The position numbers were made by a program, and so were the translations under genes. The notes under the pieces were generated by a model. That model worked only from the letters and a program-made list of their open reading frames with translations. It made no database searches and was not told where the DNA came from. From Achromobacter sp. MYb9 (lineage in GTDB: Bacteria > Pseudomonadota > Gammaproteobacteria > Burkholderiales > Burkholderiaceae_B), in NCBI RefSeq assembly GCF_002975275.1, contig NZ_PCOQ01000006.1:186001-250000 (forward strand): 64,000 bases of DNA, read 5' to 3'. Every line of letters begins with the position of its first letter. Position 1 is the first letter of the stretch. This document shows positions 51,547-61,204 of this stretch, in pieces.

Positions 51547-52323
51547 TTACCCCAGGTGCTCCACATTGCCGCACACCGAAATGCTCTGGCCGCTGACCAT
51601 CGCGCCGTCGTCCGAACACAGGAACGCCACCTGGTTCGCCACGTCCTCGGGCTGAGTCATGCGGCGCAGCGAGACTTTCTCCACCAGCTGCATGCGCATC
51701 TCGTCATTGCTGACGCCGCCGGCCGCCGCGCGCGCGGCGATCACGCGTTCCACGCGGTCGCCCGCCACCACGCCCGGCAAGACGGAATTCACCCGGATGC
51801 CGTCGGGCCCCAGTTCCATTGCCCAAGTCTGCGTCAGGCCGGCCAGGCCGAATTTGCTGGCGCTGTAGGGCGTGCGCAATGAAAAGCCCAGGCGCCCCGC
51901 CACCGACGAGATATTGACGATGGATCCACCGCCCGCCGCCCGCAACAGCGGCACGGCGCTGCGGGCGCAGAGAAACGTGCCGGTCAGGTTCACGTCCAGC
52001 GTGGTCCGCCAGGCGTCCAGCCCGGTGTCTTCCAGCCGGCTCGTGGGGCCGGATACGCCCGCATTGTTGATCAGCGCATCCAGCTTTCCCCAACGCCCGG
52101 CCACGTCTTCAAACATGGCCAGCACCTGGGCCTCGTCGGAGACGTCGGTCACGCTGGCGCTCAAGCCCGGATGCGCCGCGCGGGCGGCCTGGCAGGCCTC
52201 GGCGTCCACATCGCAGATATGCACGCCGGCGCCGGCCTGCAGGAATTTGCGGGCAATGGCCAGCCCGATGCCATGGGCCCCGGCGGTAATCAGGACGCGC
52301 TTGCCGTTCAAGGATTCAATCAT
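51547..52323 (-). CDS. SDR family oxidoreductase
   Basis: A 258-aa SDR: cofactor loop GAHGIG, NNAG near residue 87, catalytic Ser in NISSVAG and YSASK. Asp after the second strand (VHICDVD) favours NAD. The first cofactor Gly region reads ITAGAHGIG where TGG/TGA is usual. It lies 32 bases after the BKACE gene in the same operon, so it likely oxidises a hydroxy acid to the beta-keto acid that enzyme would cleave. Confidence 0.92.
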   Translation of the reverse strand: MIESLNGKRVLITAGAHGIGLAIARKFLQAGAGVHICDVDAEACQAARAAHPGLSASVTDVSDEAQVLAMFEDVAGRWGKLDALINNAGVSGPTSRLEDTGLDAWRTTLDVNLTGTFLCARSAVPLLRAAGGGSIVNISSVAGRLGFSLRTPYSASKFGLAGLTQTWAMELGPDGIRVNSVLPGVVAGDRVERVIAARAAAGGVSNDEMRMQLVEKVSLRRMTQPEDVANQVAFLCSDDGAMVSGQSISVCGNVEHLG

Positions 52324-52355
52324 GTCGCTTTGTCGATAAAAGGTCGGAAGCCGGA

Positions 52356-53270
52356 TCAGAGCGCGAACGCCGGCCGGACGCCGCTTTGCAGCGGCAGGCC
52401 AAGCATCTGGCGCGCTTCGGCGGGGGTCGCGGGTTCCATGTCCATTTCGCGGATCACCCGAACAATGCGTTCGGTAAGCTGGACGTTGGTGGCCAATTCG
52501 CCATGGCGGTAATACAGGTTGTCTTCCAGCCCCACCCGCGCGTGCCCGCCCAGCAGCAGCGCGCTGATGTTGGCTTCAAGTTGCGCCGGTCCGATGCCGC
52601 TGACGCAGAAGATGCTGTGCTTTGGCAGCAGGTCGACCATCATCTGCAGATGCCTGGGCGAAAACGGCATGGCGTTCTGGAAGTTCCGGTGCACGTTCAT
52701 CACCAGGTTGATGAAATGCGGCGCCTCGTCCAGGCCCTCGTTGATGAGGGTCGTCGCGTCCTGCAGAATATGCGTCGGGCTGAACACCTCCCACTCGGGC
52801 TTGATGCCGCGGGCCTGCATGGCGGCCGCCATCTCGCGCGCACGGGTCAGCGGCGTGTTCATCAGGTATTCACGGTCGCCGAACGCCAGATTCAGCGTGG
52901 TCGCGTCAAGCGTGCACATCTCGGCGCCGGCGTCCATGCCCTTCAGGCGCTCTTCCCACAGGATTTCCCAGGTGCCCGGCGACGTTTCCTTGACCATGTC
53001 GCCATGCACGCCCCCGCCCGTGGAGTTGTTCAGGACAATGTCGCAGCGGTCGCGGATGCGCTGGTTCATGTCGCGGTAGATGTCGGCGTTGCAGGTGGCC
53101 AGATCGTCGGGTCGGCGGGCATGCAAGGCCACCACGCTGGCCCCGGCGTTGTAGCAGCGATAGACGTCTTCGGCGATTTCCGCGGGCTGCGTCGGCAGAT
53201 GCGGGTTCTGGCTTTTCAGCGCCATGCCCCCGGTTGGGGCGATGGTCACGATCACTTTGCGTTTGGACAT
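52356..53270 (-). CDS. BKACE/DUF849 family protein with altered metal motif
   Basis: A 304-aa member of the beta-keto acid cleavage enzyme family (DUF849). The start VTIAPTGGMALKSQNPHLPT and the end region GGHARVGLEDNLYYRHGELA are classic. The zinc site of characterised members uses HxH after strand two; here that place reads VVALHARRPDD, so the first His is Ala while the second His and the Glu in GLEDN remain. The enzyme may bind its metal differently or do another reaction. Start 53270 has AAGGAG before it. It stands between a binding protein and an SDR, in the layout of carnitine- or hydroxyacid-type breakdown units. Confidence 0.9.
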   Translation of the reverse strand: MSKRKVIVTIAPTGGMALKSQNPHLPTQPAEIAEDVYRCYNAGASVVALHARRPDDLATCNADIYRDMNQRIRDRCDIVLNNSTGGGVHGDMVKETSPGTWEILWEERLKGMDAGAEMCTLDATTLNLAFGDREYLMNTPLTRAREMAAAMQARGIKPEWEVFSPTHILQDATTLINEGLDEAPHFINLVMNVHRNFQNAMPFSPRHLQMMVDLLPKHSIFCVSGIGPAQLEANISALLLGGHARVGLEDNLYYRHGELATNVQLTERIVRVIREMDMEPATPAEARQMLGLPLQSGVRPAFAL

Positions 53271-53280
53271 GCGGTTCTCC

Positions 53281-54501
53281 TTACTTCCACAGCGCGCAGC
53301 GGCTTTCCGCTTTGGTCGTGAAGGCCTCGTTGCCGTCGATGGTCTGCACCACGTTGAAGTAATCCCAAGGCGCTTTCGATTGCGCGGGGGTCTTGACCTG
53401 CAGCAGGTACATGTCATGCACCACCCGGCCGTCGGGACGGACGACGCCGTTCTTGATGTACAGGTCGTTCAGCTTGTTTTCGCGCATATGCGCCAGCACG
53501 CGATCGGCGTCGTCGGTGCCGGTTGCCTTGACGGCACGCAGATACTGCAACGCAGCAGAATAGTCCGCCGCCTGCAGCGACGATGGCATGGCCTTGCGCC
53601 GCTCGAAGAACTTCTGGCCCCAGGCGCGCGTCTCGTCCGACGTGTTCCAGTACCAGCTGTCGGTCAGGTACAGCCCCTGTGCCGCGTCCAGCCCCATGGC
53701 ATGGATGTCATTGATGAACATGATCAGGCCGGCCAACCGCATCGTCTTCGTGATGCCGAATTCGTTGGCGGCCTTGATTGCGTTGGTCGCGTCGGCGCCG
53801 GCATTCGCCAAGGCCAGGATTTCCGCCTTGCTGCTTTGCGCCTGCAGCAGGAAGGACGAAAAGTCGCTGGAGGCCAGCGGATGCTTGACCGACCCCACCA
53901 CCTTGCCACCGCCCGCCTCCACCACCTTCGTGGTATCGGCCTGCAGCGCATTGCCGAAAGCGTAGTCGGCCGTCAGGAAGTACCAGGTCTTGCCGCCCGC
54001 CTTGACCACCGCGGCGCCCGTGCCGCGCGCCTGCGCAACCGTGTCATAGGCATAGTTCAGGGTATAGGGCGTGCACTGCTCGTTGGTCAGCGCCGGTGCG
54101 CCCGCGCCCACCACGATGATCGGCTTCTTTTTGTCGGCCGCCACCTTCGACATGGCAAGCGCCGTGCTGGAATTGGTGCCACCGATCAGCATGTCCAGGC
54201 CCTTCTGGTCGAACCACTCGCGCGCCTTGGCCGATGCGATGTCCGCCTTGTTCTGGTGGTCGGCCGTCAGCAGTTCGATCTTCTTGCCGTTGATCTCGCC
54301 GCCCATTTCCTCGATGGCCATCTTGATGGCTTCGGCGCCGCCAGGACCATCGGGGCCGGAATAGACGCCCGACATATCGGTGATGAATCCGATTCGAATA
54401 ACGTCGTCGGACATCTGCGCATGCGCAACGCCCGCGCCAAACGTAATGGCCGCGCCGCAAGCGATCGCGGCGCAGGACAACCTGCGTGGCATTGACAACA
54501 T
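53281..54501 (-). CDS. ABC transporter periplasmic binding protein, branched-chain amino acid type
   Basis: A 406-aa type I binding protein. Signal peptide with hydrophobic CAAIACGAAITFGAG, cut near VAHA. The mature start is VIRIGFITDMSGVYSGPDGP, then AIKMAIEEMGGEINGKKIEL. Near the end a Cys (ESRCALWK) is shared by a subset of this family. Ribosome site GGAGACAGG. It heads the binding protein-BKACE-SDR operon; no permease or ATPase genes are near, so it must work with transporter parts encoded elsewhere. Confidence 0.92.
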   Translation of the reverse strand: MLSMPRRLSCAAIACGAAITFGAGVAHAQMSDDVIRIGFITDMSGVYSGPDGPGGAEAIKMAIEEMGGEINGKKIELLTADHQNKADIASAKAREWFDQKGLDMLIGGTNSSTALAMSKVAADKKKPIIVVGAGAPALTNEQCTPYTLNYAYDTVAQARGTGAAVVKAGGKTWYFLTADYAFGNALQADTTKVVEAGGGKVVGSVKHPLASSDFSSFLLQAQSSKAEILALANAGADATNAIKAANEFGITKTMRLAGLIMFINDIHAMGLDAAQGLYLTDSWYWNTSDETRAWGQKFFERRKAMPSSLQAADYSAALQYLRAVKATGTDDADRVLAHMRENKLNDLYIKNGVVRPDGRVVHDMYLLQVKTPAQSKAPWDYFNVVQTIDGNEAFTTKAESRCALWK

Positions 54502-54640
54502 ACCTGTCTCCTCTTATGGTTTTCGGCTCTTAGGGCCTCGACTATTCTGGGACTGGACCCTGCGGGCGGACAGTCATCAAGTTGACAAAGCGCCCTAGGG
54601 TTTACCTGTGCGGGGTCACCACTGCTGATTAGGGAGCACT

Positions 54641-55393
54641 ATGCGCGGACCGCCCACCGGTACCGGCAACGACTCGACCGGCGCCAAACGCCGGCCAGCG
54701 CCATGCCCTGTCGACAAAATGCTGGACGTCGTCCCTTGGTACAACGGCTTGCCGGAGCTTGAACGTGGCCTCGTCCGCGCAGAGCTGCGCATCGTGTCGC
54801 TGCGCACGGGCGAATATCTGTTTCGCGAAGGCGCGAAATCGCCCGGCTGGTATGGCGTGGTGGAAGGGCTGGTGAAATGGTCGTCGCGGGGATCGGACGG
54901 CCGGTCCCTGTCGCTGGCCGGCTTCAGCACCGGAAGCTGGTTCGGCGAAGCCACCATGATCCGCCGCGAGCGGTTCGAGTACGAAGTGGTGGCGCTACGG
55001 CCAAGCCGGGTGGTCATCTTGCCGCGCGACACCTGCGAGCGCCTGTGGAACAACAATATCGAGTTCACCAAGGCGCTGATGACGCACCTGGCCCAGCGGG
55101 TCAACTGGCTAATGGCGTCCTATACCGGCAATGTGCTGCTGGACGTCGACACCACGGTGGCGCGCGCCGTCGCGGCGCAGCTGGACGCCGAAGCGCATTC
55201 CGGCACCAACGGCCGCTTGAAGATATCGCAAGAAGAGATCGCAAGCCTGTGCGGCGTGTCGCGGCAACGCTGCAATACGGCATTGGTGACACTGGCCCGG
55301 GCCGGGGTCCTCCAGACGCACTACGGCGGATTGACGGTCCTGGATCGGGACGCGCTGTACCGCCATGCCAAACTCAATCGCGAGCCATCATGA
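54641..55393 (+). CDS. Crp/Fnr family regulator
   Basis: A 250-aa regulator with a cyclic-nucleotide-like effector domain (residues about 30-150) and a Crp-type helix-turn-helix near 195-220 (ISQEEIASLCGVSRQRCNTA). It has no N-terminal cysteine cluster, so it is not an oxygen-sensing FNR. It is divergent from the binding-protein operon and may control it. A TTGACA (54582-54587) about 60 bases upstream might be its -35 element. Confidence 0.9.
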   Translation: MRGPPTGTGNDSTGAKRRPAPCPVDKMLDVVPWYNGLPELERGLVRAELRIVSLRTGEYLFREGAKSPGWYGVVEGLVKWSSRGSDGRSLSLAGFSTGSWFGEATMIRRERFEYEVVALRPSRVVILPRDTCERLWNNNIEFTKALMTHLAQRVNWLMASYTGNVLLDVDTTVARAVAAQLDAEAHSGTNGRLKISQEEIASLCGVSRQRCNTALVTLARAGVLQTHYGGLTVLDRDALYRHAKLNREPS

Positions 55394-55408
55394 TAAAGCG
55401 GGGAACCC

Positions 55409-56284
55409 TCACCACGCGTGCTTGGCGTCGTCCGGGAACGACCCGTCCTTCACCGCGCGCACATAGCGTTCCATCGCGCCTTTGACGCCGTCGCTTCCGT
55501 CCATGAAGTTGCGGACGAATTTCGCCATCCGGCCAAGGTTGACGCCCAGCATGTCGTGCATGACCAGCACTTGCCCTGCCGTGCCCCGGCCTGCGCCGAT
55601 ACCGATGGTGGCGCAGGCAAGCAGGTCGGCGGTGATCGCCGTCGCAAGCGCGGCCGGCACCATTTCCAGCACCAGCATCGTGGCCCCGGCGGCCTCCAGC
55701 GCCGCGCTGTCCTCGCGCAAGCAGGCCGCGGCCTCGTCCGTGCGGCCTTGCACGCGAAATCCGCCCAGCGACGAAACCGTCTGAGGCGTCAGCCCCAGAT
55801 GGCCGCACACCGGCACGCCGCGTTCCACCAGGAAGCGCGCCGTCTCCGCCACCCATCCTCCGCCCTCAAGCTTGACCATCTGCGCGCCGGCGCTCATCAG
55901 CGCCACGGCCGAAGCGATCGCCTGCTCTTTCGAGACCTGATAGCTGCCAAAGGGAAGATCCGCCACGATCAGCGTGCGTCCGCCGGTGCGCCGAACGCCC
56001 TCCGCCACGCATCGGGTGTGATAGACCATGTCGTCAAGCGACACCCCGACCGTGCCGTTGCCTCCCTGGCATACCATGCCCAGCGAATCGCCCACCAGCA
56101 GCGTGTCGACACCGGCCGCGTCCGCCACCGCCGCGAACGTGGCGTCGTAGGCGGTCAGCATGGCGATTTTCTCGCCGCGGGCGCGCATGTCCGCGAAGGT
56201 CTGGACGCTTACCCTCTTCGGCGCATCAGCCGCCCTCAATCCGTAGGGCGCTGCGGCGGGCGGGGAGTTCTGGGGCGTATTCAT
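55409..56284 (-). CDS. panB: 3-methyl-2-oxobutanoate hydroxymethyltransferase PanB
   Basis: A 291-aa PanB, the first committed step to pantothenate: it moves a hydroxymethyl group from methylene-THF to 2-oxoisovalerate. Seen are [19 protein letters not shown], the metal Asp in [23 protein letters not shown], and [15 protein letters not shown]. It has an N-terminal extension of about 25 residues rich in Pro/Ala. It follows the RlmN-like gene by six bases and is convergent with the Crp gene. Confidence 0.95.
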   Translation of the reverse strand: MNTPQNSPPAAAPYGLRAADAPKRVSVQTFADMRARGEKIAMLTAYDATFAAVADAAGVDTLLVGDSLGMVCQGGNGTVGVSLDDMVYHTRCVAEGVRRTGGRTLIVADLPFGSYQVSKEQAIASAVALMSAGAQMVKLEGGGWVAETARFLVERGVPVCGHLGLTPQTVSSLGGFRVQGRTDEAAACLREDSAALEAAGATMLVLEMVPAALATAITADLLACATIGIGAGRGTAGQVLVMHDMLGVNLGRMAKFVRNFMDGSDGVKGAMERYVRAVKDGSFPDDAKHAW

Positions 56285-56290
56285 GGTTAT

Positions 56291-57346
56291 CTATGCCGCT
56301 ATCGGTTTTGGTGTGCGTTGGCGGCGCAGCGTGACGACCTGTTCGGCGCCAACGGCGCGGGCGCGCAACTGGCCGCAGCCGCCGTCTACATCCTGCCCGG
56401 CGCTGTTTCTTACCTTGGTCAATAAACCGCGCTGGTGGAGGTAGTGGACGATCTCGCGGATGCGTTCGGGATCGGGGCGTTGATAGTCGTCCCCTTCAAG
56501 ACTATTGAAAGGGATGACGTTCAGCACGCAGTACTTGCCCTTGAGCAAGTGCAGGACGGCGTCGAGTTCGTCGTTGCCGTCGTTGACGCCCTTTAGCAAC
56601 GTCCACTGGTATTGGATGGGGTACCCGGTGTCGCGGGCGTACTGTTCGCCCAGTTCAACAAGCTCCGCCGGCGTAATTTTCGCCGCGCGCGGCAGCAGGT
56701 GCTCACGCAGTTCGTTCTTGGTGGTGTGCAGCGACAGCGCCAGCGCGGGTTTGACGCGTTGCCGCGGCAGGGCTTCGAACACACGCAGATCGCCGACAGT
56801 CGATAGCACCAGGTTCTTATGGCCAATATTGCCTTCGGTGCCAAGCAGGTCGATGGCTTCAAGCACATTTTCCAGGTTGTGCGCCGGTTCTCCCATGCCC
56901 ATGAAGACGACTTTCTTCACGGTGCTCTGGCGCCGTGCCAGCACGACCTGGGCAAGGATCTCCATGCTGGTGACCTGACGGATCAGCCCGCTCTTGCCCG
57001 TCATGCAGAAACGACAGCCCACCGCGCAGCCGACTTGCGTGGAAACGCAAAGGCCGTCACGCGGCAGCAGCACGCTTTCCACCATCTGCCCGTCCCCCAG
57101 TTCAACAAGCAAGCGGGAGCCATCATTGCCGGCGTGTTCCGAGCGGACACGGGCAAGGCCGTCCAGCTCAGCCGTCAGCTCGGGCAGCGCATTGCGCAGC
57201 GTTAACGGCAGAAAGTCCTCTGAACGCCGCCGCCGCGTGCCGCTGTCGAGCGCTTGCCCGTTCAGCCAGACGCGCACGACCCGGCCGCGATGAACGGGCC
57301 GGGCGCCAAGTGCGGCAAGGCGATGATCGAAGTCGGAATAGCGCAT
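56291..57346 (-). CDS. RlmN-like radical SAM RNA methyltransferase
   Basis: A 351-aa radical SAM enzyme of the RlmN/Cfr family. The cluster motif is CAVGCRFC, preceded by the conserved LCVSTQVGC whose first Cys matches the methyl-carrying site, and the second reactive Cys is in DVDGGCGQLR. GMGEPAHNLENV and LALSLHTTKNELR are also typical. ATG 57346 (MRYSDFDHRL) is preferred over a TTG 63 bases upstream. It probably methylates C2 of an adenosine in 23S rRNA and tRNA; it may be a second copy beside the housekeeping RlmN. It precedes panB by six bases. Confidence 0.88.
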   Translation of the reverse strand: MRYSDFDHRLAALGARPVHRGRVVRVWLNGQALDSGTRRRRSEDFLPLTLRNALPELTAELDGLARVRSEHAGNDGSRLLVELGDGQMVESVLLPRDGLCVSTQVGCAVGCRFCMTGKSGLIRQVTSMEILAQVVLARRQSTVKKVVFMGMGEPAHNLENVLEAIDLLGTEGNIGHKNLVLSTVGDLRVFEALPRQRVKPALALSLHTTKNELREHLLPRAAKITPAELVELGEQYARDTGYPIQYQWTLLKGVNDGNDELDAVLHLLKGKYCVLNVIPFNSLEGDDYQRPDPERIREIVHYLHQRGLLTKVRNSAGQDVDGGCGQLRARAVGAEQVVTLRRQRTPKPIAA

Positions 57347-57592
57347 AGGGAACGGATTGTAAGCATCCAACCCATCTTCAGTGCCGGAACTATTCAAATG
57401 CTGGCTCAAAATCCACTAAATCCGTTCCCCGCATGCCCAACCCCTTGGCCACCAGGCGCATCTTTGGGCGAGTGGCCGAACTACGTCAGCCGTCTTCCCA
57501 CATCAGAAGGGAAGAAACCATGGTTTCAGGACCGACGGATTTCGAGACCTTGGGTTGCTTTCCAAAGTCACCGGGCGAGTGAGAGTCTTGAT

Positions 57593-57666
57593 TGGAGCGG
57601 GTGAAGGGAATCGAACCCTCGTATGAAGCTTGGGAAGCTGCCGTTCTACCATTGAACTACACCCGC
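57593..57666 (-). tRNA. tRNA-Gly (anticodon CCC)
   Basis: A 74-base cloverleaf on the minus strand with GCGGGTG acceptor stem, D-loop TAGTTCAATGGTAGA, anticodon loop TTCCCAA and T-loop GGTTCGATTCC; the 3-prime CCA is encoded. The anticodon stem has one C-T mismatch (positions 28-42), the other pairs being good. Confidence 0.95.
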
Positions 57667-57852
57667 TCGGGTGTCGTGCCGCGGCGCAGGGGCCGGAGCA
57701 GAGCCGATGATTATAGCGCGCCTTTTTTTGGATTCCAGAGGGATTTTCGGCCCCGTCGCGGATCGTTCCGTTGGCTGCGGGATAAATACGTCCCTAATTT
57801 AGTCCTTCAGGCCGACTCCGCCCCGCCGCACCTACCACTACAATTCGAGGCT

Positions 57853-59606
<1,754 letters not shown>

Positions 59607-59617
59607 GGAGACCTGAT

Positions 59618-59818
59618 ATGCACATCACCCTGAACGGCGACGCGCGGGAGTTCCCGCTGGACACGACCGTCATCGAACTGCTTCAAACGCTGGGCTATGC
59701 CGGCAAGCGCGTGGCCGTGGAGCGCAATGGCGAGATCGTGCCCAAGAGCCAGCACGAGCAAACCACGTTGACCGACGGCGACCAGATCGAAATCGTGGTG
59801 GCGGTGGGCGGGGGCTGA
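59618..59818 (+). CDS. thiS: Sulfur carrier protein ThiS
   Basis: A 66-aa ubiquitin-like protein that carries sulfur as a thiocarboxylate for thiazole synthesis. MHITLNGDAREFPLDTTVIE at the start and IEIVVAVGGG at the end are typical; the terminal Gly-Gly is the active end. ATG 59618 follows GAGGAG. No thiG is next to it; it is followed by a strong terminator. Confidence 0.92.
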   Translation: MHITLNGDAREFPLDTTVIELLQTLGYAGKRVAVERNGEIVPKSQHEQTTLTDGDQIEIVVAVGGG

Positions 59819-59883
59819 TTCCGCACCGCCTTGCCCGGGCGGCTGCCAAGCACCGGACGCAAACAATACGACGCAACGCGAAG

Positions 59884-59906
59884 GGCCGCTGATTCAGCGG
59901 CCTTTT
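59884..59906 (+). terminator. Rho-independent terminator after thiS
   Basis: GGCCGCTG, ATT, CAGCGGCC is followed by TTTTGCTT, a strong hairpin that ends the trmB-pip-thiS transcript. Confidence 0.9.
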
Positions 59907-59910
59907 GCTT

Positions 59911-60155
59911 ATGCGTTTTCGATCACGTTCGAATGCATGGCGCCTTGCGCCCGAGGGAGTTTGCGCCTGTCGCCCGGTGCTGCCTGCAAACTGACGAGCA
60001 TTCTTGCGTAGTCTGCCAGTGGGCTAGCAACCTGTTACACGTTAACCCCTCGTCTGCGGGCAAGTCCGCGAGTAATAATCGTTGCTGCTGGCGTTGTTAC
60101 GTTGTCGTGTTGTTGTTCTAGCGTTGCACATCGCCCCATGGGGCAAGGAGGCATC
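59911..60155. other. Intergenic region before the glycine-rich protein gene
   Basis: No supported gene. It contains TGTTACACGTTAAC (60032-60045) and a G/T-rich run (60080-60125) and should hold the promoter for the two small genes downstream. Confidence 0.4.
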
Positions 60156-60476
60156 ATGAACACCGCGGTCATCATCAATCTTCTCATCCAGCTTGTGGCT
60201 GGCGCAGCCGGTGGCAATGGACTGGGGAAAATGCTCCAGCAGTTCAACCTGGGCCCGCTTGGAAACACCATCGCAGGAGCCATCGGCGGTCTGGCAGGCG
60301 GGTCGTGGTTGGCGCCCATGATCACGGCCGGCGCGGGAGCGGCAGCAACGGCAGGCAGTACCGGACTGGATCTTTCAACGATCGCCGGCGATGTAGTAGG
60401 CGGCGGTGTCGGTGGCGCCGTGCTGACCTTGATCGTCGGAGTCGTGCGCAAGATGCTGGTGGGCCGCGCGCCCTGA
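60156..60476 (+). CDS. Glycine-rich hydrophobic small protein
   Basis: A 106-aa protein with alternating Gly/Ala-rich hydrophobic segments (LLIQLVAGAAGGNGLGKML, TIAGAIGGLAGGSWLAPMI, VGGGVGGAVLTLIVGVV) suggestive of glycine-zipper membrane helices. ATG 60156 follows AAGGAGG. It stands 45 bases before the BON-LysM gene and may be cotranscribed with it. Function unknown. Confidence 0.8.
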   Translation: MNTAVIINLLIQLVAGAAGGNGLGKMLQQFNLGPLGNTIAGAIGGLAGGSWLAPMITAGAGAAATAGSTGLDLSTIAGDVVGGGVGGAVLTLIVGVVRKMLVGRAP

Positions 60477-60521
60477 AGGCACTTCTGGTTTTCTCACCGC
60501 AACATAGATAAAGGAAACACT

Positions 60522-60968
60522 ATGGGTCTGCTCAATTTCATCAAGGACGTTGGGGAAAAGCTCTTCGGCGCCAGCGAGGCCAAGGCCGCGACGGCAGACG
60601 AGTTGAAGAAAGAGCTGGATAAACACGGCCTGAACGCAGACGGCCTGCAAATCACGGTGGATGGCGACAAGGTCACGGTGGCAGGCGAAGCCCTCAGCAC
60701 CGAAGACGCCGAGAAAATCTCCCTGGCGCTGGGCAATACCGTCGGCGTCGCAGCGGTCGACAACCAGCTGAAAGTGAAGCAGGCCACGCCGGAAGCCAAG
60801 ATGTACACGGTGCAAAAGGGCGACAACCTGTGGAAGATCGCCGAAGCGCAATACGGCAAGGGCCAAGGCGCCAAGAATTCGCTGATCTTCGAGGCCAACA
60901 AGCCGATGCTGACCAGCCCCGACAAGATCTACCCGGGCCAGGTGCTGCGCATCCCGCCCTTGGCGTAA
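60522..60968 (+). CDS. lysM: BON and LysM domain protein (LysM/Kbp-like)
   Basis: A 148-aa protein with a BON domain (about residues 25-85, TADELKKELDKHGLNADGLQ) and a C-terminal LysM (YTVQKGDNLWKIAEAQYGKG to PGQVLRIPPLA). Length and layout match E. coli Kbp/YgaU, a potassium-binding cytoplasmic protein of stress response. It follows AAAGGAAAC. It is likely induced in hyperosmotic or stationary conditions. Confidence 0.9.
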   Translation: MGLLNFIKDVGEKLFGASEAKAATADELKKELDKHGLNADGLQITVDGDKVTVAGEALSTEDAEKISLALGNTVGVAAVDNQLKVKQATPEAKMYTVQKGDNLWKIAEAQYGKGQGAKNSLIFEANKPMLTSPDKIYPGQVLRIPPLA

Positions 60969-61056
60969 GCCGAAACGCAATCCAACAACCCGGGAAACAC
61001 CCATGCGTTTTCCGGATTGTGTCGCGGCAAGGCGCCCCCTGCCTGCCGCGATTGCT

Positions 61057-61086
61057 TGGCCAGACGCAACGTCTGGCCATTTTTTT
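61057..61086 (+). terminator. Rho-independent terminator after lysM
   Basis: TGGCCAGACG, CAA, CGTCTGGCCA then seven T. It closes the small-protein/lysM transcript. Confidence 0.9.
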
Positions 61087-61093
61087 GGCCGGC

Positions 61094-61201
61094 AGCGCAC
61101 GCAGTGCGCGCGCCGTGGGGCATCTTTTCCCGCCGGGCCGCCCCAAGGGAAAAGCGCCCCCTTGGGGGGCAGGAAGCGCACGCAGTGCGCGCGCCGTGGG
61201 G
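61094..61201. repeat. Direct repeat pair flanking a stem-loop, between lysM and ffh
   Basis: A 27-bp sequence (starting AGCGCACGCAGTGCGCGCGC and ending CGTGGGG) occurs twice, at 61094-61120 and 61175-61201. Between them lies a perfect inverted repeat CCCCAAGGG (61141) and CCCTTGGGG (61159). Each copy also holds its own GCGCAC/GTGCGC dyad. It looks like an intergenic repeat element of the genome; it touches the ffh stop. Confidence 0.75.
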
Positions 61202-61204
61202 GCC

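Noticed and set aside
54566-54590. GTCA-N6-TGAC as a Crp/Fnr site before the Crp-type gene
   Set aside because: Half-sites point outward compared with the usual TGTGA or TTGAT dyads; too weak to call.
56291-57346. Cfr-type antibiotic resistance gene
   Set aside because: Sequence and context with panB fit the RlmN-like branch better; nothing indicates C8 methylation or mobility.
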